Shown here: piece by piece, positions 12,085-21,990 of the stretch
Numbering within the stretch: the stretch's first letter is position 1
Layout of the letters: every line of letters begins with the position of its first letter
DNA from: Lobosporangium transversale
Lineage: Eukaryota > Mortierellomycota > Mortierellomycetes > Mortierellales > Mortierellaceae
Direction of reading: 5' to 3'
DNA length: 64,000 nt
Assembly (NCBI RefSeq): GCF_002105155.1
Contig: NW_019028981.1
Location: 248,001-312,000, forward strand
Position numbers and translations under genes: made by a program
The notes under the pieces: generated by a model
Told to the model about the DNA's origin: nothing
What the model saw: only the letters and a program-made list of their open reading frames with translations
The model's database searches: none

Positions 12085-14454
12085 TCAAGCAGCAAATCGT
12101 TGCTTAATGATAAACTCGATCTCAGGCCGCATGGCCGATGCACCCTCAAGAACACTTTCATAGTTTCCCACTAGATCTGAATCTCTATATAATATATGGA
12201 ACGCCTCTAAGCATGGCCACAATGTCCCTAGCTCATCCAATGTATACTTGTACTTTTTATCCCAATACCACCAGCGATTGTTTCGACTGTTCTTATTGAT
12301 GCCTGTTACTGCTCTTGATGTCCTATTATTTTGTCGTCGTTGATCCGGTTGTTGCTGTTGTTGTTGCTGTTGTGGCTACCGCGCTAGGAAATCAAAGTTG
12401 GATGGTTGAATCATCCCCGGTATTGTCTCAGCTTCGAGTTTTAAGGTCTCCAGAAGGTGCAAATCCCGCAGCAGCAGCAATTCGTTTCTGAAACGTTGTT
12501 CAACTTGCTTTCGAACTACCTCGTATCCACTCTGGTTTTGTCGCTGTTTTGTTATCGTATCCGACCGATCTCGTTTCAATTTAACAGCCTCCAATCTCTC
12601 TTCAGTGAGTCGATCATAAACATGGGGGAAATCCATGAGCTGGCCAATATAGAGAGCTCCAAAGTGGAGATGAAGGACTCTCAAATTCTGGAAGGGACCG
12701 TTATAATCAATGTACTCTCCCAGCATGTAGGCGCCTTCACGAGAGAGTAATAACCCTAGCTCACAGGTTCAAAGGTTACGACATGCCCAGATCTTACTGG
12801 AAGACTCTTCGGCACCGGCTTCAGTGGCTAATAACGTTACTGCTGTCGCTGTTGTTGATACGTTATTACTGTTGTTACCACTGTTATTATCGCTATGCTG
12901 GAAACGGGGAAGAGCCTGCTGTCGTCGTTCTCGTTTGTGTGCACGCTCATGATTCTTTCACTCATGGTTGTTAGTGATGAATGTCTCTGGGAAAGTGCGA
13001 GTAAAATATTCGGCACAGTCAAGCTGTGTAAGATAAAAAAATGATTCACGTTGAGTTCAGCGTCAGGTGCAGTTAGATGTAACAGTTTTGGAGTCTTACA
13101 TAGGATCATCTCTATAAGGCTTGATGTAGGGGTGCTTGAACACGCCTGAACGATCTCCAGGACAGTGATGTTGTCGAAACATTGTTGCTGCTGGGAGTGC
13201 CACAAACGAGCTTAAGTCTTCGAATTCATGGCGGCAACAAGGCAAGGACAGGAAACGAGTACCTGTGAAATAACAGTGAATTCGCTCGACGTGCTGTCGG
13301 TCTGTCGCCGCATAGGTTGCGTTGGTCACATTATACCATTCAAGGCCAGAGCACATCCTTTTAGTGTGTTTGAGAAGCCGTTCATGGTCCATTCTGAATG
13401 TTACGTACCCTTGCCCTGGAATTCGGACGCTATCATTGATATCCCTGACTTTGAAGACTCGAAGCTTCGGGCACGTGCTTACAATACGCTCCAATACATG
13501 TTGGTTGATTGCACACTTCTCTACATTGAATACACGAAAACCATATCTTTCATGGTAAACCTTGGGCTCTTCTGGCGACCAATGAGCATTCATTGTATTT
13601 GAATTATCTTTCATCAAGTCATCCTCTGCATCTCCATGATGAATCAACCCAGAGCGACGATCCATAACAATCTTGATCTCGAATTCTATTAGATTGGGTG
13701 CATGGTTCAAAATATCAAAGAAGCCTATCCTGAGGCCACCACCATGGACCTGGAGCAAGAGCGTCTTAAGGTACTGGAGTTGGCTCTGCAAACGTGTCAT
13801 CAGGATGCAACACTGTATATCGTAGCCGCAAAATGACAGATGTCAGATATTGTGAATGAGACATTTAGGAGTTGGCGGTTGTTGCTTCCCTTGACGGCTT
13901 GGCATCGACACGGAAATAGACAGTGGTGCAAGGATTGCATCGCAGAATATCCTCCAATTAGCAGCAGTTTGGGTTCTCGATGTGGGCCTAGAATTGGCGG
14001 GTACGCTTGGGTCCACACAAGACCAGCAATCCAATGTGTCGAGGCCCATCTTCATTTGTTGCAACAGATCAGTATCGTGGTCTCCTGAGAGGAGAGACCT
14101 TGTTCCAGTCCTTGCATACTAGGCTCGTACAATGGTGAAGAGTCGGCTGGCTAAGGTATGAACAAACTAATCCAAGGATCTCGAGCGGCAAGTGTTGGGC
14201 CTGAGGCTTGTTCTCGGCATCAAGTTGCTTACTGACCATAATAGGAAGCGGTGTGTTTTTAAGGAGAATCTTTTGGTGACTAGCTGTTCTGTTTTTGCTT
14301 GCTTCACATGTGTAGAGGGAGAAGCTACATGGAAATCATCATAGTGACCAGGGCTACCTTGAAGCCCATCTCCCTCGAGATCAGCAGTTTGGAGAGCTAG
14401 GAGCAAGTCTTCATCGTCCGAAAAAGCAGCTGGGGTAGGCAGCGACATGGCCAA
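12085..14454 (-). pseudogene. F-box/LRR-like paralog with frameshifts and a stop (copy B)
   Basis: This is a full-length but broken relative of the intact F-box gene at 15425-17617. The N-terminus at 14454 (AFSDDEDLLLALQTADLE) matches the intact AAFDEDLAAAFHLAELE. After a frame change the F-box is readable as LPLEILGLVCSYLSQPTL and SLVCKDWNK. The middle (13800-13096) carries HVLERIVSTCPKLRVFKV and continues in another frame as NITVLEIV and CKTPKLLHLTAPDAEL. The C-terminal part at 12726-12376 reads ALYIGQLMDFPHVY and TIPGMIQPSNFDFLAR, then an in-frame TAG, a Gln-rich insertion, and MRPEIEFIIKQRFAA with its stop at 12085. Introns could explain some frame changes, but not the TAG. Confidence 0.8.
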
Positions 14455-15424
14455 GGTGAATTCGGCTCAAAGTACGGCAACAAATGTGAAATAGTATACA
14501 CTTAAGGAGAGTGATGGCTAAATTGGGAGAAAAATGAGAGGCAAATAAAATATTTGGTCTATCTTCTTATGAAGTAAGTGTAGCACTTGACCTGGAAGAA
14601 GCCCGCCACAATGAAGCTAGTTTTCCTCAGGGACACAGATATTGATAAAATAGGGCCTTGGGTACCACATTCTTGAGTTTTAACGGATTATCCAAAACCT
14701 AGGTCATCTCCATTCTAGGACCGCCACTGCTCCAGCGCCTGGACGTACTATAACCAGCCCAAACAACGATACACTTTTTTCTTCTATATTTTATTGGCTG
14801 CGCTCCAGATATCTGCTTTTTAGAGAACGTAGTAGACAAGGGTGCAAAATCAACTTGCTTTTCTTATTCACTAACGTTATGAAGATAGGCATCTAGAAGA
14901 TTTCATCTTCTACGGAATTAATACACACTCAGCACCAGCCGGTAGCGATGCTCCTGTACTCTTCCAGGTGAGAGGTAGGCCATACAAAAAAAGAATATAA
15001 TTGATCGAGAGGCATCGCTATTAGTCCATACTAGTGCCCAACACCTATCGTTCTGGGACATCATATCTGAAGGAACCCAGGGATAACAACTCTCTCGGGC
15101 AGATAGGTTCCAGTTGCTACATACACACTTGATTTCTTATTAAATCCTTTCTTATTTCCCTTAACCTCTATCGCTTGCCTAGACAAGAATTGTCCGAGTT
15201 ATTAATGTTCAACTATCTTATTTCCCGTAGATTTTGAAGAAAGTCTTCTCTTTAATATATCAAAAAAAAAAAAAAAAAAACTAATTGTGTATTTTAAGTT
15301 ACGTTATGGCTATTATCAGATTCGAATACCATAATGCCCCTTTTTCAACTCCAAGGAACTGCAGTTGGATAAATTAAGCTGTCATGCAAAAGGAATGCTT
15401 CAAGACTAAAACGACTGAATGCTA
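14455..15424. other. Intergenic between two F-box paralogs
   Basis: About 970 bp with no recognisable gene. An A run of 18 nt lies near 15263. The last 120 bp (about 15300-15420) is the 3' flank of the intact F-box gene and resembles 18160-18275, including ccctttttca and aaattaagc blocks. That duplicated flank supports a duplication unit longer than the coding region. Confidence 0.5.
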
Positions 15425-17617
15425 CTACCATACGACTTGAGATATTTGTATGATCACGAATTCGACTTCAGGCCGAATCGCTTGTGCTCCCAAGACTACA
15501 CTATGATAATTATTAAACAAAGGAGAGGAGATATATTGGAGGTGGAATGCTTGTAATTGAGGCCAGAATGTCTCGCTGTTACCAATCTGTTGTCGTCTCA
15601 AGAACTCAAAATCTGAGTAGTTAAGCATCCCTGGAATGGTCAGGGTCTTCATCTTCAATATTTCCAGCGAAAATAAACACCGTAGTGACAAGAGTAGGTT
15701 CTCGAACCGCCGACACTCCAAGGCCGTCTTTGCAGCAAAGTAGTGTCGGTCTCTGTAATCTTGGCCTTTACTATTGGCATCCGCTTCTTTAACTTTCTTT
15801 TCAAGCTCTTTGTATGTATGCGGAAACTCCATGAGCTGACCCATGTACAAGTTATCGAAGCTGAGCCGGAGATTTGTCAAGTTCAGGAAGAGGTCATTCC
15901 GATTGATGTAGTCCACGAACGGCTTAAGCCCATGGTTAGTGGCTATCCCAAGCTCACAAGAACGAAGTTTACGGCACGCCCAAATTTTGTTTGAATCCCC
16001 TTGGTCACTTGATGACGGAAGAACCGGATACCTTTGCCCAGGAACTGGAGGATCAGGCGCAGAAGGGACATAGAGATAAGACGGTTGGAACTTGCTGTTG
16101 GGCGCAATTAAGTGTAAGAGACGAGGTGTGAAACACAAGATTTGGTTTATGAGGCACGAGGAATGATAACCATTAGACCGAATGAAATTGAGGACCGTGA
16201 TATTGCAGAGTAAGGGCGCATAGGTCGGTATAGTATAGTTGTTGCTATAGCCGGCCGACAGTGACAGGAACTTGGTGTCTGGAAAGTGTGTATAAATTCG
16301 CTGAAGGTGCTCCCGGGCTTCGACATTAGCTGATCCTTTAATGGCGCCGTACCACTCCAGCTGTGGACACATTTCCTTGATGTGATTGATAAGGCGAACA
16401 TGGTCATAATCGAAGGGCCTTGTTTGATCCGACTGATAAATCGGATTATCCTCTGCAGCCTTGAGGATTTTGAGCTCCGGACATGTGCTGACAATGCGCT
16501 CCAAAACACGCTGTCCAACCACGCATCTTTCAACATCAAACACACGAAGGGCATATCTCTTCGAGTATCTCTTTGGGGGGGGAACAATCTTGGGTTCGCG
16601 AGGAAAGTGAGCTGTCTCTGAGTTGAAAGGAGGTGGGGATGGAATATCTGGGAGAAGGTCTTCTTTGTCGCCAGCGCTGATCAAGCCGTAGCGGAGCGGA
16701 CTATTGACGATGAACTCCAATAGCCTTGGTGCATTGTCCAAAATCTGAAACAGTCTGATATTGTATGGTCCAGTTTGGATTTGGAAAGAAATCGTCCTCA
16801 AGAACTGGAAGTGACTTTGTAGACGACCCACAATGGAATCATATCGGATGTAATGGCCATTTATGGAAAGGTGATCGATATAATGAAAAAGACATGTGGG
16901 TGTCTTTTTCTTGACTAGTTGATCCTTGCACTTCGATAAGATATTGTTGCTGTCATACTGAGTTTCTATATCCGAGCATTTTTGTTTAGGGAGTGGTGCA
17001 AGGATAGCATTAAGAAACTCTTCCCATTGACTGTAAGTCGTGCTTCTCTCGACCAAGGCGCTGTTGGCGAATGTAGGTACTCCTGGTTCTGCTTCGAACC
17101 AACATTCCAATGATTTGACTGTTTTCATCTCTTCAAGGAGTCGATCTCGAAACATAGGCCGTAATGGGGTCCACACAGCTACGCGATGGATATAGTCTGC
17201 GCTGGCTCGGTTCCAGCTCTTACAAACCAGACTTACAGAATGACGGAGTGTTGGCTGACTGAGGTGTGAGCAGATAAGCCTAAGAATCTCGTGAGAGAAG
17301 ATCAGTGGCCGAGGATTATCGATAAGAGGTAAGGTAACCTTGCTAAGAGGTGGCCCTTTTATAGAAGGCTTAGAACGGTTCTTTTTGGAGGAGCGTCTTG
17401 GTCGCGCCTTGCGGGTAGGAGCAGGAGAAAGACTGAAATCGTCGTAGTTATCATATTTATCGTGATCATAGTCGTCACAACTACTGTTGCCGTAATAGCT
17501 GTTACTAGAGTCGAAAGGCTCTTGGAGGTCGATGTTCTCCAGTTCCGCAAGGTGGAATGCCGCGGCCAGATCCTCGTCAAAAGCAGCAGTAGCGGATGTA
17601 GATGCAGATGCAGACAT
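15425..17617 (-). CDS. F-box protein with leucine-rich C-terminal region (intact copy)
   Basis: A single exon encodes 730 residues. Residues 1-60 are acidic and Asp/Tyr-rich, and residues 68-90 are basic. An F-box motif lies at about 105-150 (FSHEILRLICSHLSQPTL, SLVCKSWNRAS), which in this family binds Skp1 within SCF ubiquitin ligases. The remaining 550 residues show irregular leucine-rich strands such as VLERIVSTCPELKILKA, LLHLIAPNSKF and LTNLRLSFDNLYMGQLMEFP, as in F-box/LRR substrate receptors. No substrate can be inferred. It is the only uninterrupted member among four local copies. The ATG at 17617 follows an in-frame-free leader; its Ser/Ala/Thr-rich start is typical of a disordered N-terminus. 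Confidence 0.85.
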   Translation of the reverse strand: MSASASTSATAAFDEDLAAAFHLAELENIDLQEPFDSSNSYYGNSSCDDYDHDKYDNYDDFSLSPAPTRKARPRRSSKKNRSKPSIKGPPLSKVTLPLIDNPRPLIFSHEILRLICSHLSQPTLRHSVSLVCKSWNRASADYIHRVAVWTPLRPMFRDRLLEEMKTVKSLECWFEAEPGVPTFANSALVERSTTYSQWEEFLNAILAPLPKQKCSDIETQYDSNNILSKCKDQLVKKKTPTCLFHYIDHLSINGHYIRYDSIVGRLQSHFQFLRTISFQIQTGPYNIRLFQILDNAPRLLEFIVNSPLRYGLISAGDKEDLLPDIPSPPPFNSETAHFPREPKIVPPPKRYSKRYALRVFDVERCVVGQRVLERIVSTCPELKILKAAEDNPIYQSDQTRPFDYDHVRLINHIKEMCPQLEWYGAIKGSANVEAREHLQRIYTHFPDTKFLSLSAGYSNNYTIPTYAPLLCNITVLNFIRSNGYHSSCLINQILCFTPRLLHLIAPNSKFQPSYLYVPSAPDPPVPGQRYPVLPSSSDQGDSNKIWACRKLRSCELGIATNHGLKPFVDYINRNDLFLNLTNLRLSFDNLYMGQLMEFPHTYKELEKKVKEADANSKGQDYRDRHYFAAKTALECRRFENLLLSLRCLFSLEILKMKTLTIPGMLNYSDFEFLRRQQIGNSETFWPQLQAFHLQYISSPLFNNYHSVVLGAQAIRPEVEFVIIQISQVVW

Positions 17618-18300
17618 TATTATTTGACGAAATGAAAGGCGGTGGGTACTATGTGAAGAGGAGCTGTGAAGGGGAATACAGTGATGTCTTGTAATAAGAC
17701 AGGGTTGAGAGGATGAGAGAGGATTTCTACCCGTTTAAATAGTAAGGAAAAAGTAATTCTGGTGCTCAATTAAGATTCATACACTCAAGCCGCAGCAATA
17801 AACAGTAAATGGGCCGCAGCAACATCTCTAAGCAAAACGCTCAGGGCTTAGAATCGAGAAGCGGTTAAAAGCCAAATTTTTTGACACAAGCCAAGGCCTT
17901 TGAATAAGGTGGCGTCTTAGCTTTATCGGCATTGCTTCCCATCATGATGCCTTTGGGTCCTCACAGTTTGTTTACATCAAGTGGAGAGAAGCTCTCAAAT
18001 ATATCGATCGGAAAGATTTTATTCGAGCTATTTCCAAATATGTGGTATCGATGCGAGTCTTCTCGCTAATTGCGTTGCATAGGGAGAAACCCATTTTGTA
18101 ATATAAAAGTGTTCGTAGCGCCAGCTACTAACTTAAGGGAACGTGTGAGAGTTAATGTAAACCAGGTTATAGCAGCTATCAGGCTTAAATACTATAGTGT
18201 CCCCTTTTTCAGTTCCAAGAGGCTTCAACTCAATAAATTAAGCAATGCTTCTGAAGATCAAAGCGATTGAACACTATCCTTTTGCTTATTTAATAATTGT
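17618..18300. other. Intergenic between the intact F-box gene and fragment D
   Basis: No gene is recognised. The segment at about 18160-18275 is a diverged copy of the 3' flank of the intact F-box gene at 15310-15420, in the same orientation relative to fragment D. The part near 17618-17760 is likely the promoter of the intact gene. Confidence 0.5.
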
Positions 18301-18610
18301 AAATCATACGATGCGAGGCGTCTGCTTGATCATGAATTCGACTCAGGCCGGACCTGCTTGTGCTTCCAAGGCTACACTATGATAATTACTAAACAGAGAC
18401 GAGGAGTAATATTGGGAGTGGAATGCTTGTAACTTCTATATAAGACTGAGTCTCAGGACTTTGATCACTGCTTCCCTGACTCTGTTTTTTGTTGCTTTCT
18501 TTATACTCATTCTGACCGCTGTTGACTCTACTATTACCAGTCTGCCGCCTTCTCAAGAGATCAAAGTATGAGCAGTTAGGCAACCCTGGAATGACCAAGA
18601 CTTACATCTT
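18301..18610 (-). pseudogene. C-terminal F-box gene fragment (copy D)
   Basis: The minus strand reads VLVIPGLPNCSYFDLLRRRQ, matching TLTIPGMLNYSDFEFLRRQQ of the intact protein. A polar insertion follows. Then comes a diverged copy of the last 60 residues, with AFHSQYYSSSLFSNYHSV before a stop inside the terminal block. A stop also precedes VLVIPG. The nucleotide blocks gtggaatgcttgtaa and ccaaggctacactatgataa are shared with about 15540 and 15490. Nothing upstream of this C-terminal block remains. Confidence 0.75.
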
Positions 18611-19262
18611 GTAAACACACTTCTTACCCCTTTTAAGACCCTTATTCAAAAATAAGGTTTTAATGTTATATTTTTTCATTATTTTTTGTTCTCCTCTCTT
18701 CTCTTCCTTCCAGCAATCACACTTTTGCTTGAGGCTGTAACTCCTTGATATGAAGCGTGAAGGATTCCATGGAGGCTTAAAGCATAGTTGCCGGATGTGA
18801 GTAGAATGCAAAATTTAGAAAAAAAATTGGTAATGTTGGAGAGTTTGTTGTTGAGGTTGAGCATACTGGTTCAATGTCGCACAAAAGGATGCACATGCCA
18901 GACTTCAAGAAGTTTGCATAAAAAATGACGCATTGTGTCGATCCTCTCCTTTTTATTTTTCCATATCTGTAGTGGCCAATTGAACCACAATCCATTTATG
19001 CCCGATATTCATCGATATGAATAAATGAAGAGATGAAGACAGGAATTGGTGAATAGATGAACAGAGCAAGGAAAGGCATACATTTTTAAAGGTAAATCTT
19101 TTTTTTTATGTCAGAAATAAATATTCTTTTTTTTTGTGTGACCATCGCTCCCTTACGCGTCATTCTTTTTTTTTGAAATCTTGTTTGTTTTATTCTTTTT
19201 GATTCCATTCTTTCGTTCAGTCTCAAAAAAAAAAAAAAAAAAAAAGAAACCCCGAATGAACA
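18611..19262. other. Snurportin 5' flank with duplicated islands
   Basis: No coding region is seen. It contains the second copy of the islands at 10440-10720, T-rich runs near 19100-19200 and an A run of about 20 nt at 19226-19245 just before the snurportin start codon. It presumably includes the snurportin promoter and leader. Confidence 0.45.
18740..19170. repeat. Non-coding islands shared with 10440-10720 (copy 2)
   Basis: Same three islands in the same order as at 10440-10720, with larger spacing here. The best conserved is ctccttgatatgaag near 18740. Both copies lie close to members or fragments of the F-box family, so they may be relics of the same duplication. Confidence 0.45.
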
Positions 19263-21747
19263 ATGTCGAACGGAGACAAAAACTCGAACACAGTCAGCAA
19301 TAACAGGAATGTCAATGGACATGTGCAGGATGTATCCACTCCAATGCATGGACATGAGCCAACGAGCCCAAATGCAACCTCGATCACTCACATGTCAGTA
19401 CCACTATTATTGTCACTACCACCAGACTTTGCTTCTCCAATCACCACTACCTCCACCACCGCCTCTATTACGACTTCGACTGCAACAACTGTTTCAAATA
19501 TGACTTCGATATCAACCAGTACCGCTGCTACAACAACACCCATAGCCTCTAGTTGTGTCGTAAGTCAAAAAACGATCGAAGTTCTGGGTGACTGGCTACT
19601 CGAGTCCGTCTCTGTACAACCATTACTCGGTAGCCAAGAGCAACGGCGCAAACAAAGCTTCAAGTCGAATTCACTCATCAATAAAACGATGAAACAATCG
19701 CAGGAAGAGCGACGTAAGCAAGCGCTTGCTGAGCAAGCCAAGGTAAAACAAAAGAAATTAACAAACATAGCGGTACATGTGTTATATATGAGCATATCGA
19801 TGGACGCATTAGTGTGTATGTGCTTATGTGGGCTTTTTTTTGTTTTTTATTTTTATTCAGAATATTGGCGGGAACCATTGTAGTCTTCATTTATTAGATT
19901 ACGCAAGACAGTTAGACTCTGAACTTACGTGTACCAAAATACTGCGGAGAAAATTAATCTGTTGAAAATGTTTTTCTATAAAATTAGAAACGATACCAAT
20001 TTACCAATCATGCACGGAAACTCGCACTCTTTGCCAGTGGACAACCGTCAGATGGCTCATCAAGTTCAGAGGATGATGACAGTCGGGATGATAATGATGA
20101 TGAAGATGACGAAGACGAAGATCAGGAAGATGATGATGTAGATGATGATGAAAGACATGAGAAGAGGAAAAAAAACCGCTTAAGCAAACATCTCTCTGTC
20201 AACAAGGAAAATAATGAACAGGAAGAATCGCGGATACTTCCTCAACTTAAGGCAACAACAGCTCATAAGCGACGATTAAGCTTTGGATCGGAATCAGAAA
20301 CTGCTGCAGGCCGTAAGACGGACAATGTTGATGTTCTTTCTCCAAAAAAGCCTAGATTGCAAAAGAAGAGTGGCTCAAAAGCCCACAGGAAGAAGAAGAG
20401 AGAGAGAAACCCATTCAAGTAACGATTCTGTGTTTGTCTTTTCTTACGTTTATATCTCTACAAACGTATATGCTAATCATCAATGGCGCAGATAATAACA
20501 AGACCTATTTTTGTCCCACTTTCATTTGGACAATTAGAGATCAGCTCATGATTCCAGAGACGATGTCGGATATTCCTGTTGATCTTGATACCAACTATTA
20601 TATTGTTCCATTACCAGTTGGCCACCGATGCTTTGTCATTTCAGCTGACGGCAAGACTACAGCTAGATTACCATCAGGACAGCTTTTAGCATCACCATTC
20701 GAATCGTGTCTACCCGCGGGATCAAATCAGTACCGAGGCAACAGACGATCTGATTATTGTATCTTGGATTGTGTCTATTCTCCTATCACAAGGACATTCT
20801 GGACATTTGACATTATGTGCTGGAGAGGACATCCTGTGTATGATTGTGAGACAGAGTTCAGGTTCTGGTGGCTCAGAGGCAAATTGGCTGAAATTGAGGA
20901 GTTGCAGGGAAAATGGATCGCAAATCAAATCAAAGAGAGGGATACGGAGGCAATAAAGAGGAAGGAGAAACAAGCTCGAAGGACAAAGAAGCGTCAAGAA
21001 AATGCTGGACACCCAAAGCCTTCGAATGTTGCTCTTGAGGAAGTGGGTGAGGAAGGCGGCGAAGACGCTGGCTCAGAAGATATGGATATCGAAGCTGGAT
21101 CGCGGATAAATGGATCAACAAATTTGTCAGGCTCAGGGAAGTTTTGGCCGATCGTTTTCACTCCATTGCCGTACTTTAATGCTTCAATTAATCTAATCAG
21201 ATTACTGGCAGAGTCGATGTATCAACCCTCACCATCACCACCATCAATAGGGTCTCCATGTACTGCAGCATCAGCCTTACTTTCGGTACCCCATAACTTG
21301 TCATTGTCATCGAGAAACACATCTGCATCAGCAGCTCCATTTGATCTTACGTCTACTAGCCCTATCAGCACACAAAGTCATGGAAGTAATGGTAATCAAA
21401 ACGAAAGCCATCAAAATGGGGCTATAGTTCCCGTTAGTCCCTTAGGCACTATGGCTCTTTCGGGTGAGATTGCGACAGCGGCTTCCTTGTTCCCAGCACA
21501 TGATATCACGCAAAAGACACGTCAGGGAAATACGCTTGCCTATGAACGTGCTGCGGGGCTTGTCTTTTTTAATAAGAAGACTATGTATGTTCTGGGAACA
21601 ACACCGCTTTGTGGATGGGTGGCAATGGAGCAGATTGGGGATGTGTTCTTTGATGAGGAAGGCGGTGTCGGTCCAGTCCCTGGAACCAGCGCGGTCGAGG
21701 GTAGGGAGATTGAAATGGAGGATGCCCTTCAACGAATCCGTATTTAA
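19263..21747 (+). CDS. SNUPN: Snurportin-1-like m3G-cap import adaptor
   Basis: Snurportin binds the trimethylguanosine cap of U snRNPs and links them to importin beta for nuclear import. Exons are 19263-19742, 19988-20418 and 20538-21747, encoding 706 residues. An importin-beta-binding-like segment spans the first splice: EERRKQALAEQAK then KRYQFTNHARKLAL, as in the animal IBB. The cap-binding domain reads YYIVPLPVGHRCFVIS, DYCILDCVYSPITRTF and DIMCWRGHPVYDCETEFRFW, and resumes after a linker with LVFFNKKTMYVLGTTPLCGW. Extra material relative to the roughly 360-residue animal protein comprises a Ser/Thr-rich N-terminus of about 100 residues, an acidic Asp/Glu stretch, and a low-complexity insert of about 180 residues inside the cap-binding half. 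Introns two and three were placed by frame and by homology. Confidence 0.88.
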
Positions 21748-21750
21748 GTA

Positions 21751-21781
<31 letters not shown>

Positions 21782-21990
21782 GCAGAAGCCTTAAACTATA
21801 AAAAAGCAAGATAGCTAGCTATCTATATACATATTCATATATCCCTTCTAATCGTATACTATCAAAAGAGTGCGGCAGAAATATAACCGCAGTAATTACG
21901 TCTTAAGAAATGAAGCTTCTTTATTTTGTAATGATTATGGTTATAGTATACACAGAAATCTTGCTTTAGCTCAGATATTCTTTTGCTTTT

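Noticed and set aside
13228-13602. Plus-strand open frame of 124 codons
   Set aside because: Antisense shadow of the F-box pseudogene, which is clearly on the minus strand.
19861-19931. Possible extra snurportin exon
   Set aside because: It has an acceptor and a donor but leaves the next exon out of frame, while direct joining of 19742 to 19988 gives the conserved IBB sequence.
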